From Clavulina sp. PMI_390 (Eukaryota > Basidiomycota > Agaricomycetes > Cantharellales > Hydnaceae), in the NCBI GenBank assembly GCA_015039315.1, contig WIDE01000175.1:6663-45360 (forward strand): a DNA stretch of 38,698 bases. Reading direction: 5' to 3'. The first letter of the stretch is position 1. Every line of letters starts with the position of its first letter. Both the position numbers and the translations under genes were made by a program. The notes below the pieces were generated by a model. The model had not been told where the DNA came from and searched no databases. It saw only the letters and a program-made list of their open reading frames with translations. Shown here piece by piece: positions 19,986-32,949 of the stretch.

Positions 19986-22050
19986 GCGCCCGTTGGTAAA
20001 GGTGTTTCTTCGATATAAGTCTCGCCGTCAACGCCTGCACCCATCACACTTTTTTCCTGGCCCATGGAAGACCCGCGCCGGCGCAACGCCCTGAAATACG
20101 CTCAGCAAGCCCATTGAGCTATTGGAGTGGCGATACCAGAGTTATCTGGCTATCGAGGACATTGCTGTTGGAACCAAAAAGGGATCTGCGTAGTTAAGGA
20201 TTGCTGGAGCTCCAGACTCCGTCGTGGCGCCCAGTACGTTGTCAAGAAGAATCATCCTAGATGAGTGAGAGGTTCAGGTGATGAATAATCTGCTGCGCGT
20301 TGAATCTCGGATTTAGGGTGCGAGGTGTCTTGTTTCCCTTTTTTCTTCTCTTTTTTGGGTTTTATTGTATTCGGAACAGAAAGATAACCTAGGTATACTC
20401 GAATTATGAGTCAAATATTCCACTATTCAGCTACTACTGCTTGCTTGGATGCACCTTGGTTTACCAGCCTTAGCCTTCGTTCTGCCAATGAAGTTGACCA
20501 TGGATCCTCGTTGTTGTGCGTCATAACTGGAGTTTTATCCGGTCAAACCACTAGGCTGGAGTGGATCATATTGAGGCTCGTAGCATATCTTTCTTAAGCG
20601 AAAACAGAGTGGATTCGATCGCCATCCTTTAGGATTATGTTCACGGACTAGACAAAGCCCAAGAATGCGCGTCAATCTCCAACTTTGTTCGGCCGAAGTT
20701 GATGCCATGAAATCTCGGCCAGTCTTAGGAATCGTGCACGCCGCGGTCCCGCGAAACGGCGGAAGCTTGGCACCATTACCAAAAAAAGTGAAACCAGCGG
20801 AGATCATATCGGGCCAGAAACGAATCTCGAATAAAAATCAGTCCGGCTGATTCCGAGCACCAACTGATAACAGACAAACATGCTGGATGACCGACGTAGT
20901 CTCCGTCTTTCGATTTTTGCAGGCTTTACTTAGCCTTGGCTTATATACGAATCCTATTTGAGAGAAATTTGCTTCACAGTATTTTGGAAATTTTCTTGAT
21001 AATCTTTCGGCAATGGGCACCTTAGTTGCATGACCTAAAGGCTTTTTGACACGCGTTTGTCAGCAGTGCGGTAGTTGAAAGCTGCAGGAAATGGTCTGAT
21101 TTGGTTTTTGCACAGCCTTCAGTGTACAAGCGTTCCGCATGTTACGGCATGTATTCAGCGTTGGGCGGTACACGAAACGATACTCCCGAAATGGCGCTAT
21201 TGTTGAACAGCTTGTTGGGATCTTTAATGTAACACCCGAGGGGGTTGTATCATCTCGGACCCTGAGCTGCGGGAGCCACAGTATCTCGCCTGCTCTTCGT
21301 GAGAGAGCTTCTGTGTCTCATCGGGTGACCTCGCCCATTTCGGTTGTTGATTGCCTCATTTATTTTCTTTCTCGTTACCCCGCTCAGATTTTTTGCATTA
21401 CCTCCCTTTTCGCCTTGGGGGGCGGCGGTCCGCCTTCAGGGTCATTCACCGCTCCCGAGGAGCCTACATTTTTTTTTCATGGGCTTTCGGCACCAGCTTC
21501 ACGGCATATGCGGGTAAGTGACCGCTCGAGGTCTGTAGAGACCGCCCACAGACGAGGGGGGTTGCTGATTTAGCTCCAGCAGAGACTTTCAGAGCACATT
21601 GGATAATTGGGTGAAAATATCTACGTCACTGCTGCCTGATTAGTGATACTTAGCTATCTTGGTTGTCACGATTTCTCAGTGTGCAGAACTATAACGATGG
21701 TGTAGTCGCTGATCGGTGGACAGCTTGGGCTAGCGGGTTACTATGATTCTATAGGCCCAATCGTCATCACAGCTAACTACGCACAGTGTGGTGAGAAGTA
21801 GGATTGCTCAATAGAATTAGTAGTAATGCTATGTCTATAATCTACAGGATAAATTCTTGTGGCTGGGTATATAATTGCACACGTCTCCTTGCTGGAAGCA
21901 TCAAGCTGTTGCACTTTGAAATAGCCATTTAAGAGATACTCTCCCATGGTAAAAGGACCGTAACATACTCTGATCACGATAGATTGCCCTCCGGCGCTGC
22001 TCAAGGACGCAAGATTGATACGGTCCACTGGTCTTTTTGTAGGATGGATG
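19986..22050. other. Spacer between copies E and B
   Basis: No gene supported. A 144-codon plus-strand frame at 21139-21573 lacks recognisable motifs and lies mostly in the candidate LTR. Pyrimidine-rich tracts sit near 20330-20360. Confidence 0.35.
21228..21927. repeat. Candidate solo LTR
   Basis: The 5' end reads TGTAACACCC, a start often seen in Ty3/gypsy LTRs, and is preceded by TTTAA (21223-21227). A CA at 21926-21927 is followed by the same TTTAA (21928-21932), giving a 700-bp TG...CA unit with a 5-bp target duplication. A match this short can arise by chance, and no coding part or partner LTR is present. Confidence 0.25.
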
Positions 22051-22401
22051 ATACGGTTGTGACAGTCACTATCGATAGGGATGGTAGCCTCGCCATTCCT
22101 TCCCTTGCATTGCAAACAAACTCCATCTTGCCCATTTCCATTGACATCCATATAAGGCCTCATCCGCCTCCCTTCAAATGGGCCTCTTCACCTGCTCCTC
22201 CCCTCATTCCCCATCTGCACGTCCAAACCCCCCATCCCAACGACGAAAATTTGGGCTTCCACAACCTGGATACTAGAGCCTCCTACTGTTTCCCGCCGCG
22301 ATCCACTACCATTCTAGCGTTGCCATAATTCTTGAACGCACTGCCCGCCTATTTAAACCAGAGGATTTTGACGCTTTCATTGAGAAACGGCTGTTGACTC
22401 C
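22051..22401 (+). promoter_or_regulatory. Upstream region of copy B
   Basis: A TATA-like TATTTAAAC lies at about 22350-22358, about 50 bp before the ATG. Where A and C have GGTCACGTG, this copy has only GGTTGTGACAGTCAC (about 22055-22069). The stretch just before the ATG resembles the DNA before copy D (C-rich, TTTCCGCC-like blocks), so the promoter was duplicated along with the gene. Confidence 0.4.
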
Positions 22402-24104
22402 ATGGATGTGACAGCCGTTGTTGAGGGCTCAGTGACTGGGACAGATCATTACTACTTACTCGTCCTTGACAACGGCTCCCGACTCGTCGGAAAGCTCACC
22501 GACCCTCAACATGGCAAAGTCTTCCATGTAGGTACTTTTACTCTCTCTATTAATCACGTTACTGATGTTCGCCTCCCGCCCTTTGCACATCATTTGATCA
22601 CAATTACACACCATTGAACGTCATCTATCTCTTTCTGGGATCCTCCGCCTCTCGGTATTTCTACAATCCGCCCGGATTGGGAACTAATAGAATGTGGCTG
22701 GGGAGAATATCCTCTCTTATCGATTGACGTACTGGGGCGGAACAACTGTCGATGTCCCAGCACGTTTCCTCTCCTGGAGGTAAGACTTCCATTCCTCCGC
22801 TCTTCCACAACCGCTCTACAGCGATGCCTTGATGGTTCACTGCATTGGCGAACCGCCCAAAGCTTGAAGCTGCATCCGCACAATGACTGACTCGTTTACC
22901 AAAAATCTAAAGCAGCAACAGTCAGCAGATAACTTGCGCCCCCACGCCATCCGACCTCGAACTGCTCTTCCGCCGCATTGCCGATGTCAGCGGTCGTCGA
23001 GTACGCGAAGTCGCCCATGAGCTCAGCGACCGCCTTAGTAACTCTCGGGGATGTGTCAGGCCCGAGAACCACTGGAACACCTCCAGGCCTCAATGCGGCC
23101 TGCATACCGGTGGCGGCAGATGCATGGGGTACTCTCACAGTGAGGGCGACAGGCTAAGGGAACTAGCTGATAGACGAGACGTCACATATTCTCATAGTTT
23201 GGTTGGGAACGGTACACCTGGGGCTGTGGCCAGGAGGAGTTCATTTCCGAAAATGCATCAGGAAATGAAGATCTGGCATTCTAGCGTCGAGGAGTTTCAA
23301 GCCGATATGTCCCGGCCTATCAGCGCCAACTCCCATCGACTGGTCATTGCACAAGACGATGGCCTGAATCAATATGTCAATGGGCCCCACACTTTTGACG
23401 AAGTGGGCGGCGTGAAAAGTGCGACCCGAAATTCGAATGGGCTCCAAAGCCGTCCCCGTTGTGTCAAAAAGAAAGTCCATACCGCGCCTGCCTCCTCCGA
23501 AACCCTATTCTATCGCGACCAAAGAGAGCGCTCAGCCTCACCCCCCTCCGCCAATAGCTCGCTCCGCACCGTCCCCGCTATCTATCCTTCATATCCCTTC
23601 CCACATCCCCGTGACTGCATTAACAGCCCTACCCTCATCCTCTCCGCTAACCCAACCACGGACGGCCCTATAAGGTTTAGCGAGATGCGAACCTTGGACC
23701 AGCGTTGGTCTCCGCCAGTCCCTTCGTCCTCGGACTCACAATCGTATCGTGGACAGTCGCCGTCTCGACCCGATTGGCCAATGCCACTCTCCTCGCTTGA
23801 ACGCCAGCACCAGCACCGAGACCGTGATAGGGAATGCTCATCTCGCCCGCCTCTTCTTCCCAGTGCCGTGCGGGCACCCGGTCAGCATCACAAGCATCGT
23901 GTTTTTGCCAGCTACCAGTATCGCTACCTCCCCTCCCCTATAGTGGGTCGTACTTTCCCTTCACATCCGGTTCCCCGTCCGGCTACCTCCCAGCCCTCAA
24001 ATTCAGGGCCACAGTATGGCAATGCCGGGCATCCGAGCAAAAGAGCCCTCCAAGAGGACGTTACCACTGGTCAAGGTGACGCGTATAGCTTCAGAGCTCG
24101 ATGA
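22402..24104 (+). CDS. Array copy B: unknown protein, three exons, 3'-truncated
   Basis: Predicted 468 residues from exons 22402-22527 (126 nt), 22691-22779 (89 nt) and 22913-24104; introns of 163 and 133 nt, phases 0 and 2, as in A and C. The N-terminal segment is well kept: DNGSRLVGKLTDPQHGKVFH, then NILSYRLTYWGG and VDVPARFLSWR. Exon 3 has CAPTPSDLELLF at its start, then MGYSHSEGDRL, RERSASPPS and VFASYQYRYLPSP, each matching A or C. The frame stops at 24104, about 500 bp before a decayed version of the C-terminal helix found in A and C. It may encode a shorter protein or be an early pseudogene. Confidence 0.6.
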
Positions 24105-24660
24105 TGGCGTGAAATCGTTCGTTCGTGAGGGTCGAGGGAAGGTGGTATAGCGCGGCTACCTGCGCTACTAGTGGTGTGAGTAGAAGAGCAGCTGAGAAGC
24201 GGACTAGGAATCTGGAGAAGCGAGAAGGGCCGGAAAGGATAGCTCACTGGACAGAGAATGCTGACGAGGGTGGTATTGTCAGCAGCGGGGGCGCAGGCAG
24301 AAGCAAGCAATGGACACGGCGGGGAGGCAGATGGCCTTAACGTTGGGAGGGATTCCTTATGATAGATGAGAGGCGTTGCGATTGACGGCAGTCATGAGCT
24401 GGGGGAGCCCAGCGCCTTTGAGCTCTATAGAGCTCTATTCTTCACCGACAACATCGATTTCACCCCTGGCTTTCGAGGACAACGTCCGGTCTCTGGTCAC
24501 CCAGGGTTTATGCAACAACACCGCTCCAAAGTTTGTCTGCCTGCCTCGGTGCACGCCAGGGGTGTTTGGGCTTCACCGTGGTCGTTGCCGAAGCGACGAC
24601 AAATGATCTGGCTGGGCCGGAGGTGGTGACCATGTTGCTGAAGAATTGACTGGACCCATT
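24105..24660 (+). pseudogene. Decayed 3' end of copy B
   Basis: Continues the exon 3 homology past the stop. At about 24613-24658 the DNA lines up with the last codons of copy C (TGG...GAGATGATGAGC...TTGTTGAA...GGACC), but with a base lost and several changes, so the W-E-L-x-M-M helix cannot be read in one frame. Confidence 0.4.
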
Positions 24661-26460
24661 GGGATTTTTGGGGTTCATTCTTGGAATCTTTATCTTTCTT
24701 GTTTCTTTCAGGGAGTATGACAAAACGACCTTATCCTCGGTACGGCTGACTTTTTTTTTTTTTTGATCAACTCCTTTGGCCTTCGGCTTGCTCCTTGCCG
24801 AAGCACACCACCTTTTCTAGTTATATACCATCTGTAAAAGTTATGATAAGGCTGACGTATCGTGACTGTGAATATTTGCACTGTCAGTACTGTTTCCACA
24901 CAGTCGGAGGCTGGCCTCGGATGGATGCTTGTGACCCATCATGTTTCCCACCCGGTATTTGTCCCGGATACTTGCAGGAGCACCTTGAGGGGCAGAGACA
25001 AGTCGATGAATCGGGCCAGTCTCGGTGCTTGCGGCAATTCCCCGACCAATTGAGTTTGCGGGAAAAACGAGAAGCCGGGATCCCCAGAAGGGGGAGATTT
25101 CGGTCCGCACAATAGGAAAATCGTGGGAACCTTGGCAACATTAAAAAAGGTGAGCGAGTTTCTGAGCCACAATGATGGCCCTCGACCCTCAAGTAGAGTT
25201 TTTAGGCCAAAACTTACAAGAACATGTCAGATTGGCATGTCCTCTTCCTTTTGCTGTATTCCCATTTAAACGTCAGCAGCTCCTAACGTTGTCATTGTCA
25301 GCTAGCATGACAATGGAATAGCTAAGGAAAAGCGTTCAATGCTACTTAGGTAGGTGTCTATGTTTTTCGGAACCAAAAATCTTCTAGTTCTCGCCAACTT
25401 CATGATATACAGCGCTACGCGATCTTTATCGATTGCATTGGAATTAGTCGCGCATTTTCCCGGCCACAAGGTACAGGTATGCAGCTCGGTGGGGATGATG
25501 GAGAATTTTGGTGAGACGTTCTGTATTCCTTAGACTATGGTAACTGTTATGGAGAATGGCTTGAACAGTATACTTTGTGGATCTCCTGTGACCAAACTGC
25601 CTAAATCCTCTGAGATGGGCAAAGATCTCAGGGTTCAAGGACGCGAGCCACTACGAGCCACGGTATCTCAGTTGCTCAGCAGCCGGAGAGCTTTCGTTTC
25701 TCATTTGTGATCTCATAGCAGGATCGTCACTGATCCTCTAATTTTTCATATTCTCCTTATTGCCAGCCGTTGCTCCCTTTGCTCCTACATCTGCAGTCTC
25801 GCTTGATCTATCCGGGAGTAGGTTGTGATCAGGCTACCTATGTCCTTTGAGGTGGATGCCCTGACTGGGAGGAAGCTCGCTCCGCGCTCGAGCATACGGG
25901 TACCTAGGAATAACGCAGGAGGATGGAGGAAGTCGACATAGCTTGACACTTCGGCTCTGGGGGAGACCTTGGGAATCTAGGGTTTTGGTGTAGGTGAGCA
26001 AAAAAAAAAAAACAATGACTCAAGCCCGGTCCTGCTGGCTCATACATTTTGTGGTATCGTGCGATGTATCGAATTAAGCATGCTGGTGTCTAGTCATCGG
26101 AAGGCAAAACGGAACGGATGGTGGGAATGGGTTCACGGGTTACGGTGGCTCTTCGAGCTCGCTCGTCTCTGCAGTTGGCCAAAATGTACTAGCCAAGCTT
26201 CTGAGAAAATACTGACGCTTTGGGTAGCGTTTTCACAGGAATCAATGAAAATTACGCTTCTTGCTTGGCAGACAGCTGTGCAGAATTGTTCGCCACTGGC
26301 CCTCAAGCTACGGCACCTTGAAATACGAGTTGGAGGAAGCAACAGCGGTCGATCAATGCACCAGAGTGACAATAAAATGGCATATAACCTTAACTCACCC
26401 ATCTTTAATAACACGTACGCCGAATCCACAGGTAATTTTGCAGATGGAGGGACTGGCTTG
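24661..26460. other. Spacer between copies B and D
   Basis: No gene supported. It holds a T14 run (24751-24764) and an A13 run (26000-26012). Overlapping frames of 60-106 codons near 24.8-25.2 kb occur on both strands and have no motif. Confidence 0.35.
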
Positions 26461-26792
26461 ACTGTAACGGTCACATGTACCAGTGTCACCAAAACCTGCC
26501 AGAGGGGGTGCCGAATGAAAAGTTCTCCACGACGCCGTTCGCACTGCAATCATCGTCCCTATAACATGTATTCACCGGCGTCCACAGACAGTCGCCATCA
26601 TGTACGTCATATAGCTCTCATCACATCCACCTCCGTCCAACACCCACTGCCAGCAGCCTCCAGCCCTCCGAGCCACACGGCAAAAATTCCGCCCTCAGCA
26701 ACGGGGCCGCTAGGTCCTTCTGCTATTTTCCGCCGTGCCCACCTGTCCCAAGAAATCCCCGTAATTTTCGACTGCACTGCTGCTCTCCTGAC
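26461..26792 (+). promoter_or_regulatory. Upstream region of copy D
   Basis: GGTCACATG at 26469-26477 sits within GTAACGGTCACATGT; copy C has GTAACGGTCACGTGT. The Pro/Ser codon-like DNA after it resembles the region upstream of B. A 245-codon frame (26059-26796) runs through here; I regard it as chance because it spans homologous promoter DNA. Confidence 0.4.
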
Positions 26793-28797
26793 ATGATGGC
26801 TTTCAACACTGCCCGAAGAAAAAGGCGGTTGGTGACATTCAGCGATGAACCCTCAAGCGCGGGGGTCCTGATGAGGGGGGCTAAACAACTTCGTCTCCCC
26901 GTGCTCGACAATGATCTACAGCTCGTTGAAAAGAAGCTCCCGGACGCTCAAATGGCAAAATGTCCTCCAAGTAGGCACCTGCCATGTTCTCAGCGTCGCT
27001 GATGTTCGCTTACCACTCTTTGCTGGTCGTTTGATCCGTGTTTCATGCCCTTCGGCGTCGTCTGTCTCCATTTAGGTTCTTCCTAGATTAGGAAGTGATC
27101 GAACGAGGGGCCAAGAGGAAGATCATTTTGGTATCCGCTGAGGTTCTGGGGGAGTACACATCCCGTCAATGTCCTTACATGCTTTATTCACGAGAGGTAA
27201 GAGTCCCACACTTTCAACGAGACTTCGGGCCCTCTCCACTGCCGTCACTGCCTTGTTGGCCGTCGGAACTAGACGTCAAGCCTCGAACAAACTGGCTGAT
27301 TCACCTCCATCCCCAGTAGCCAGGTAGAAATGCGTACGAGCCAACCCTTAGCATACCTTCCGACCTCTCTCTGCTCTTCGGCCCACATCCCCATCCTTAG
27401 CGCCCATTGACATGTCTCATGAGGCAGACGTCCACCAAGTTGATCACCACCACAATGCCGAACGAGTGGGCCGTTGGATCATAGAAAGCTGCGAATATGT
27501 CATGCGTTAGGGAAAGAGAGCATTGCATGCTTCGACGAGGGCGGCAACGAGGTGAACCCAGGTCATCACCCAGCGAACGTCTATCTCCCCTGGCTTGGCC
27601 AACTTGACTGCATATGCGACAGCCTCCGCGGACTAGCAGGTACGTTTTTTAACATCCAGAGCTGGCGCACTCTGTTGCTGAGGGTCTTGATGCTGATAGA
27701 TCCCATCCTCTTAGCGTCGACTCCCATGATCTGGCCCGTGCATGCGATAGTGCAATAAATGACCGGGGTGAGGAGTCAAGATGCCGTCGACCAGACAGTG
27801 TCAAAAGCATGGAATGTAGTTTGAAATTGCTGCAAAGCCCAACTCGTCGCGCCAACATCAATGGTCAGTGTAGTGCTCGCCTCCTCTGCGCAGCGTTCTT
27901 TGACCACCGCCCCTGATAGCACATCATCTCTCCACCCATCTAGCACCAGATCGATTTTTTATCCTAGTCGATACCCACGCGGCCTAGGTCCCGCACCTGA
28001 CGCGCAATAGCAGCAAGCCACCTTCAACATCCCCCACCCTCAGCACATCGAATACCACGAGTCCTTCGGCCAGTCCAATACGGTACTGCAGACACTTCGA
28101 CCATGTTTTCCGCCCTCATCGTTCCCTCCGTGCCCAGATTGACATCAGCAAACTGTCACCACCACGAGTCATTGATATCATTGAACTCCCCTCCCACCCA
28201 CTAACGCTAGCACCAGCACCAGCACCTCCTCCACCCCTATTACCCGGTTTACGCACCCAACCGGCACCATTAGGATCGCATCATACTCGCGAGGTACCAG
28301 CATTGTTGCTTCGTCAGTCGCTTCTCCGCTTGCCTGCACTCCCCTCCGACCCAATCTTCTCACATCTTGCTGCGTTCTAGGTTTCTAGATCTCGAGACGG
28401 GATGATGGTACCGAGCGTACGAGTCAGTAAGCGTCCCCGGACTGGCGCGATACCGTCAAAGTCGGTCCCTCGTATGCATAATCCCCACTGACCACAGCCC
28501 AGGGTCGCTCCTTTGCGATGTCTAAAGAAGCTCAATAGCACTCTGACGCTGGTAGCGCTTGCGGAAGAGCAAGAGGAGCATGCTGGATCGAGTGCGAGCA
28601 AGGACAACCAACGAGAACGACCAGCTTGCGAAGATGAATCAATGACAAAAAAGATACCAACCAGAACCATGCGACAAACGGCGAATATGAAACTTGATGC
28701 GGAGACGACAGCGATGACGACGAAAACGACGAAGGAGTGGACTAGCTGGCACAGAAGGAGTCCTAACATTGAGGAGAAGACACTGCGATTAAAGTAG
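26793..28797 (+). pseudogene. Array copy D: pseudogene
   Basis: The exon 1 remnant ends at 26970 before GTAGGC and reads DNDLQLVEKKLPDAQMAKC, where B has DNGSRLVGKLTDPQHGKV. Exon 2 is preserved at 27108-27196: 89 nt as in A-C, flanked by AG and GTAAG, with a translation ending WGSTHPVNVLTCFIHER. The exon 3 start is recognisable (PSDLSLLF near 27360; B has PSDLELLF), but a TAG follows at once and the frame is not regained. Later parts (about 28150-28260, and the Glu/Lys-rich stretch 28513-28797) resemble the exon 3 body loosely. The 196-codon antisense frame at 28377-28967 is a shadow. Confidence 0.55.
27108..27196 (+). other. Conserved 89-nt exon 2 in copy D
   Basis: Preceded by AG at 27106-27107 and followed by GTAAG at 27197. 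It has the same length and end phase as in A, B and C and stays open in the matching frame, although the rest of D is broken. Confidence 0.5.
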
Positions 28798-31700
28798 CGG
28801 GTGTACGGTCGACGGCTGAAAATTTGGGCCGTGCCTTGCGTGCTGTTCCAATTTCGAATCACGGGGTGAGTACTAACCATGATACCCAGCATCCGTCCTC
28901 CCCTGGGCGGACATTGGCCGGAGGGTGGCTCGCACTTCATGGCACAAGCAGCGACACTGACCAGCAAAAAACGGCAACCCTAAACCTACCCTGAGCATCC
29001 AAAACATCGCGAATGAGGCGGGAAAAGCACATGTCAACTCCTGGATTGTCAGATTCCCGGTTTCCGGGCGGGGGGAGGTTCGGTCGCTGTTCACGGAAGT
29101 GAGTGACGAGGGACATGCATGGGGTGAATAGGAGCTACAGATGGTCCGCACGCGCACTTCTGAGCGTTGGAGCAGATCTCCGCTATGGGGGCGTACTGCT
29201 TCTTTTTCTGTTCTGAGCAGAATGCACTTAAGATGCGGCTCATTGGTTTAAACAATCCCTGAACCCATCGAGTCCTTTTCTAGTTTCAATACAACAATTT
29301 ATCTCCATATATAATCTTTTGGGGCGGCGCCTTTGTCTGAATGCAAGCTTGGTGTGTCGTGAATTTGATCCTGCGATCCAATGCTAACGACGGCAGGTTT
29401 GTCATAATGAAACTCACAATACAATTCCTTCCTGCCATCATCACCAGCTATTGGGACTCTCTCAGCTAGTAGGCTCGTGCTCAGAAGCAAAGACTAATCA
29501 ACGCTAGAAGGTAGGATACGAACGAGGAGAACAATTGCCACTGCAATATGCGGCTCAATTTAAATATCGTTCGTCCCTTGTAGCATCAGTGTCGGAGCAG
29601 ACCCAATAGTGCAAGAAAATTGACAGGTGCTATTCAATGCGCTTCGTAACACTGAAGAACATCGATCATTAGGAATTCTTTTTGTTAACGGATTCTCCTC
29701 GCAGACTTCTATTATGGAGTCAAAAATCCTCCAACCTTCGTCACTCAATCACTCACTCAGGAGGGTCGGCCACACCCGTCCCGAACGGGATACTAATATC
29801 ATACTATGATGAATATGATACTATGGATACAAAACGGCAGCGGCGAGAAGATAGGATCATTGGACAGCTGACGCTCGATCGCCCGCGGCGAGTCCGCAGC
29901 CCACAACAAAAGGGATAAATAGCGATCTTCAGGAGCCACGGCCGCAATAACAAGCTTGGCCATCTCTGCAACTGGCATGCGTCGCTAACCAGTGAGTCGG
30001 CCTCTAGGCTGGTCAAGAGGCGTCGCTGATTGACGCTGACACCTTGGCGGGAAGGAATATCTATATACAAGGAATAGCCCCTGTGGTCCAGCTAGAAGAG
30101 CTTGAATAGTCAGTGCTGAATAAATAACCTATTATGCCACAGGCTTATCATCGTAGGGGAGTAACTACGTAGCCTAGACACAGGAAATAGTTTTCCAAAT
30201 ATTAATCCAGGTGCATAGATCTAGTGTCCCGATCAGGAAAGACCATGCATCTTTTGGAAATCACGATGGGTACATTGTGAAAACGCTTGATATGATATCA
30301 ACATGCAAATAGGGCGTTATTTTCAACAACCGAGGCATTGACTAAAGAGAGTTAGCAGGTGTAAATGCGCGCGGGCCTGCACTGGCTCAGAAATCCCCGG
30401 CTGGCCATAATGAACGCCGATACCTATCCCGATTTCCATTCCTGTTCTCATCGTAATAAACATAGGTATCTATTAACTATGCTTTTGCCGTCGTCTTGTT
30501 TCTGCCGTTCTTCCCTACATGCGCGCGGTGCCAGGATTCTACTCGGGGATTATATTGATGCATACAGTTGCGCAGTAGGATAGATAAAGATTAATAAAAT
30601 CATGCTTCCCGATGTATCTCTACTTGCCCAAAGCTTCTACAAATGCTCTCATCACGTGCATCGCCTTACATCCACACTGATCATTTCGACAAAAACTTTC
30701 TACACCATATCAGCAACGCAAATGCTGAATCGAGATCGGTGTCAAAATCAGAACCGGAATTGATTCCTGCATCGGGGATACAATCCACAGGCTGGCAAGT
30801 GACATTATCGAGTTACAGTAATCTCAAGAGGATGCTGAGTAGGTGATCAGCAAGGCCAAAGCAATCATTATTTATTGGGCTATTTTTGGGTCGATTACGA
30901 TTCGCATTTTGGGGTATGTTCATTCATTCCGGCTTGGTCTGGACGGCAGGGTTGGGTGGCGAAGGCATGTGTTGAGCGGTTCACAGAGGCCATATTATTT
31001 AGAACTCGCGTTAAGCTAGCTATTATAGTGACACAGAATACAGCCTCTCGGAGGTCACTACATCGCGAGTGATGCGACGAATCGACAATTCGAGGCAGAG
31101 GCGGAGCGGCCAGCAGTTGGCTCCGACTCCGGTGACCAACATTCGCTCCACAGGTTGCCCCACTGGTCAGAATAAACGATTTGATTTGTGGAGTGTTCGC
31201 AGTGGGGTTTTGGCGCGAACTGAGGGCGTTCGGGGCTTCAACGGCCGCATTAGGAAAGTTTGAGGTCGACATAAGGATAATAATACCTGACAGGGGGGTC
31301 ACAAGAAGGAAATTTCTGTAAAATCATGCCAAATTTTGAATGACATGGACGTTGTAGATGCTCTGTGCCAGGGCATGGATGAAATGACGAGCGTCTGACA
31401 CTGACTCTCTGAATGTATATGTATTGGAGGGGCGTGGGAACTCTCGCGTGGGTGTTGCTCAATTTCTGAGCCACAAGCGTGAGCCCAAGCGTGTCCCCCG
31501 AGCGAAGTTGAAGAATATCTACAAAGGGCGCTGAATTATATTAGGGAGGAAGGCTACATTGGGCGTTGCTGTGTGTTCTATTTGGTTGAACGTATGATCG
31601 AAGACGGAGGACGATTCGGCTCATCAGTACAAGGAGTCCTGGTGCGAACCTCGTTGGCAAGGCCGCCAAGATCTCGGGGACGCCGATTCGTAATGCAGGA

Positions 31701-32949
31701 GGACGAAATTTTTTCCCTAACCAGAATGCGCTCGGATTCCTAGTGGACCGCGTGGATGCTATGTCATTGCTAGAATTTAACAACCGACGTATTTAACACC
31801 GCATCAGGCAGAAGATGGTCCAGCAGCACAAATTCATCGATCAAATGGAGTCGGAAACGCGGCGCGGGTATGCTGGATTCGTCGGCCTAAGTCATGGTTG
31901 TAGTCAGTAGCCTGTAAACGGAATATACTTGTCTGTGCGTGAAAACGAGCAGGGCGACGAACCTTCCAGCGAACGAAATGGCCGCCGAAAGCGCCGGCTT
32001 GAGGTCAATGCCCACTATTAGATCCCCCCCGTTGTCGAGCCCGAACATTGTTGCCTCACCCTAATCAAGCTCATTACATGCCACAGTGTTGAGCAGCGCC
32101 GCCGTTGGTCCGTTTGGGCCGTCGGTGAGCGAGGAAGGAGCCCTTGGGCGAGTTAACTGGAACATTCTGTGATGCAGTATACGAAGGAAATGAACACTAT
32201 AGCCCTGAGCTTTGAGGGCCGCGGATGGCCAGAGAATTCGTAGGTGGAGGTAGGGACGTCGGTTCCTGCCGGTCTTTGAAGATCGTTCATGGGCTAGATT
32301 AATGGGTGCATCCAGTTTGGTAGGGGCCGCAAATAACTGTAAGGAATGGGTTTTGGGTGTTTGGTTATGTGTATCACTTCGGTTCTATTCTTCGTCTCTT
32401 TCTCTCTCCATATATGGTCCCTGATCGCCCTCCCTCTCTAAAAAAAACTGGCTCGCCCGGAGAGTTATAAGCTTCACGAGGAAGCTTCCTGCTGGCTTGT
32501 ACGTCGTTTCTTTCACTAGGCAAGGCCAGGGGGGAAAGGGAGGGAGCCGCCCTTCGCCCTCCGGCAGCGTTGGATCAGACAACAGGTCAATCCAGTCTAC
32601 CCACGTATTTGGGGCCGATCGTCTCACTGCAAGCCTTCCTGGCGCCTTCGGGGGATCCGGTCGTGAACACGGACGGAGGACCGGCGTTATTTCCGTTCGG
32701 GCGCGGGCATCGGTGGCACCAGGAGTGCAGTGCAGAAAGGATTTGCGGCCCCTTCACCGTCAGAACCATCGTAAGAGCATGAATTTCGGTTTCCGGCCCT
32801 GGTACCATGACGCGTGGGTCAGCGTGGAAGGGGGCTACGAGATTAGGAAGGCTTGGAGAGCTTCGCGGGTTTCAGTAGCTCATAGAGGCTCTTTATAGCT
32901 CAATCTACCTTTCAGCAGCTCATGCTTTCGATATAAAATAGGTTTATCA
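28798..32949. other. Long spacer, no gene seen
   Basis: About 4 kb with only short frames. Minus-strand frames at 30895-31302 (135 codons), 31250-31474 and 31541-31783 could be exons of one decayed gene, but no motif or splice chain supports it. Frames on both strands at 32385-32898 are equally unconvincing. Confidence 0.3.

Noticed and set aside
21139..21573. 144-codon plus-strand ORF
   Set aside because: No motif, no ATG context or splice signals; lies mostly in the candidate LTR.
26059..26796. 245-codon plus-strand ORF before copy D
   Set aside because: It covers DNA that matches the upstream regions of B and C, including the GGTCACATG site, has no domain, and differs in composition along its length.
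28377..28967. 196-codon minus-strand ORF with hydrophobic stretches
   Set aside because: It lies opposite the Glu/Lys-rich tail of pseudogene D, and no motif supports it.
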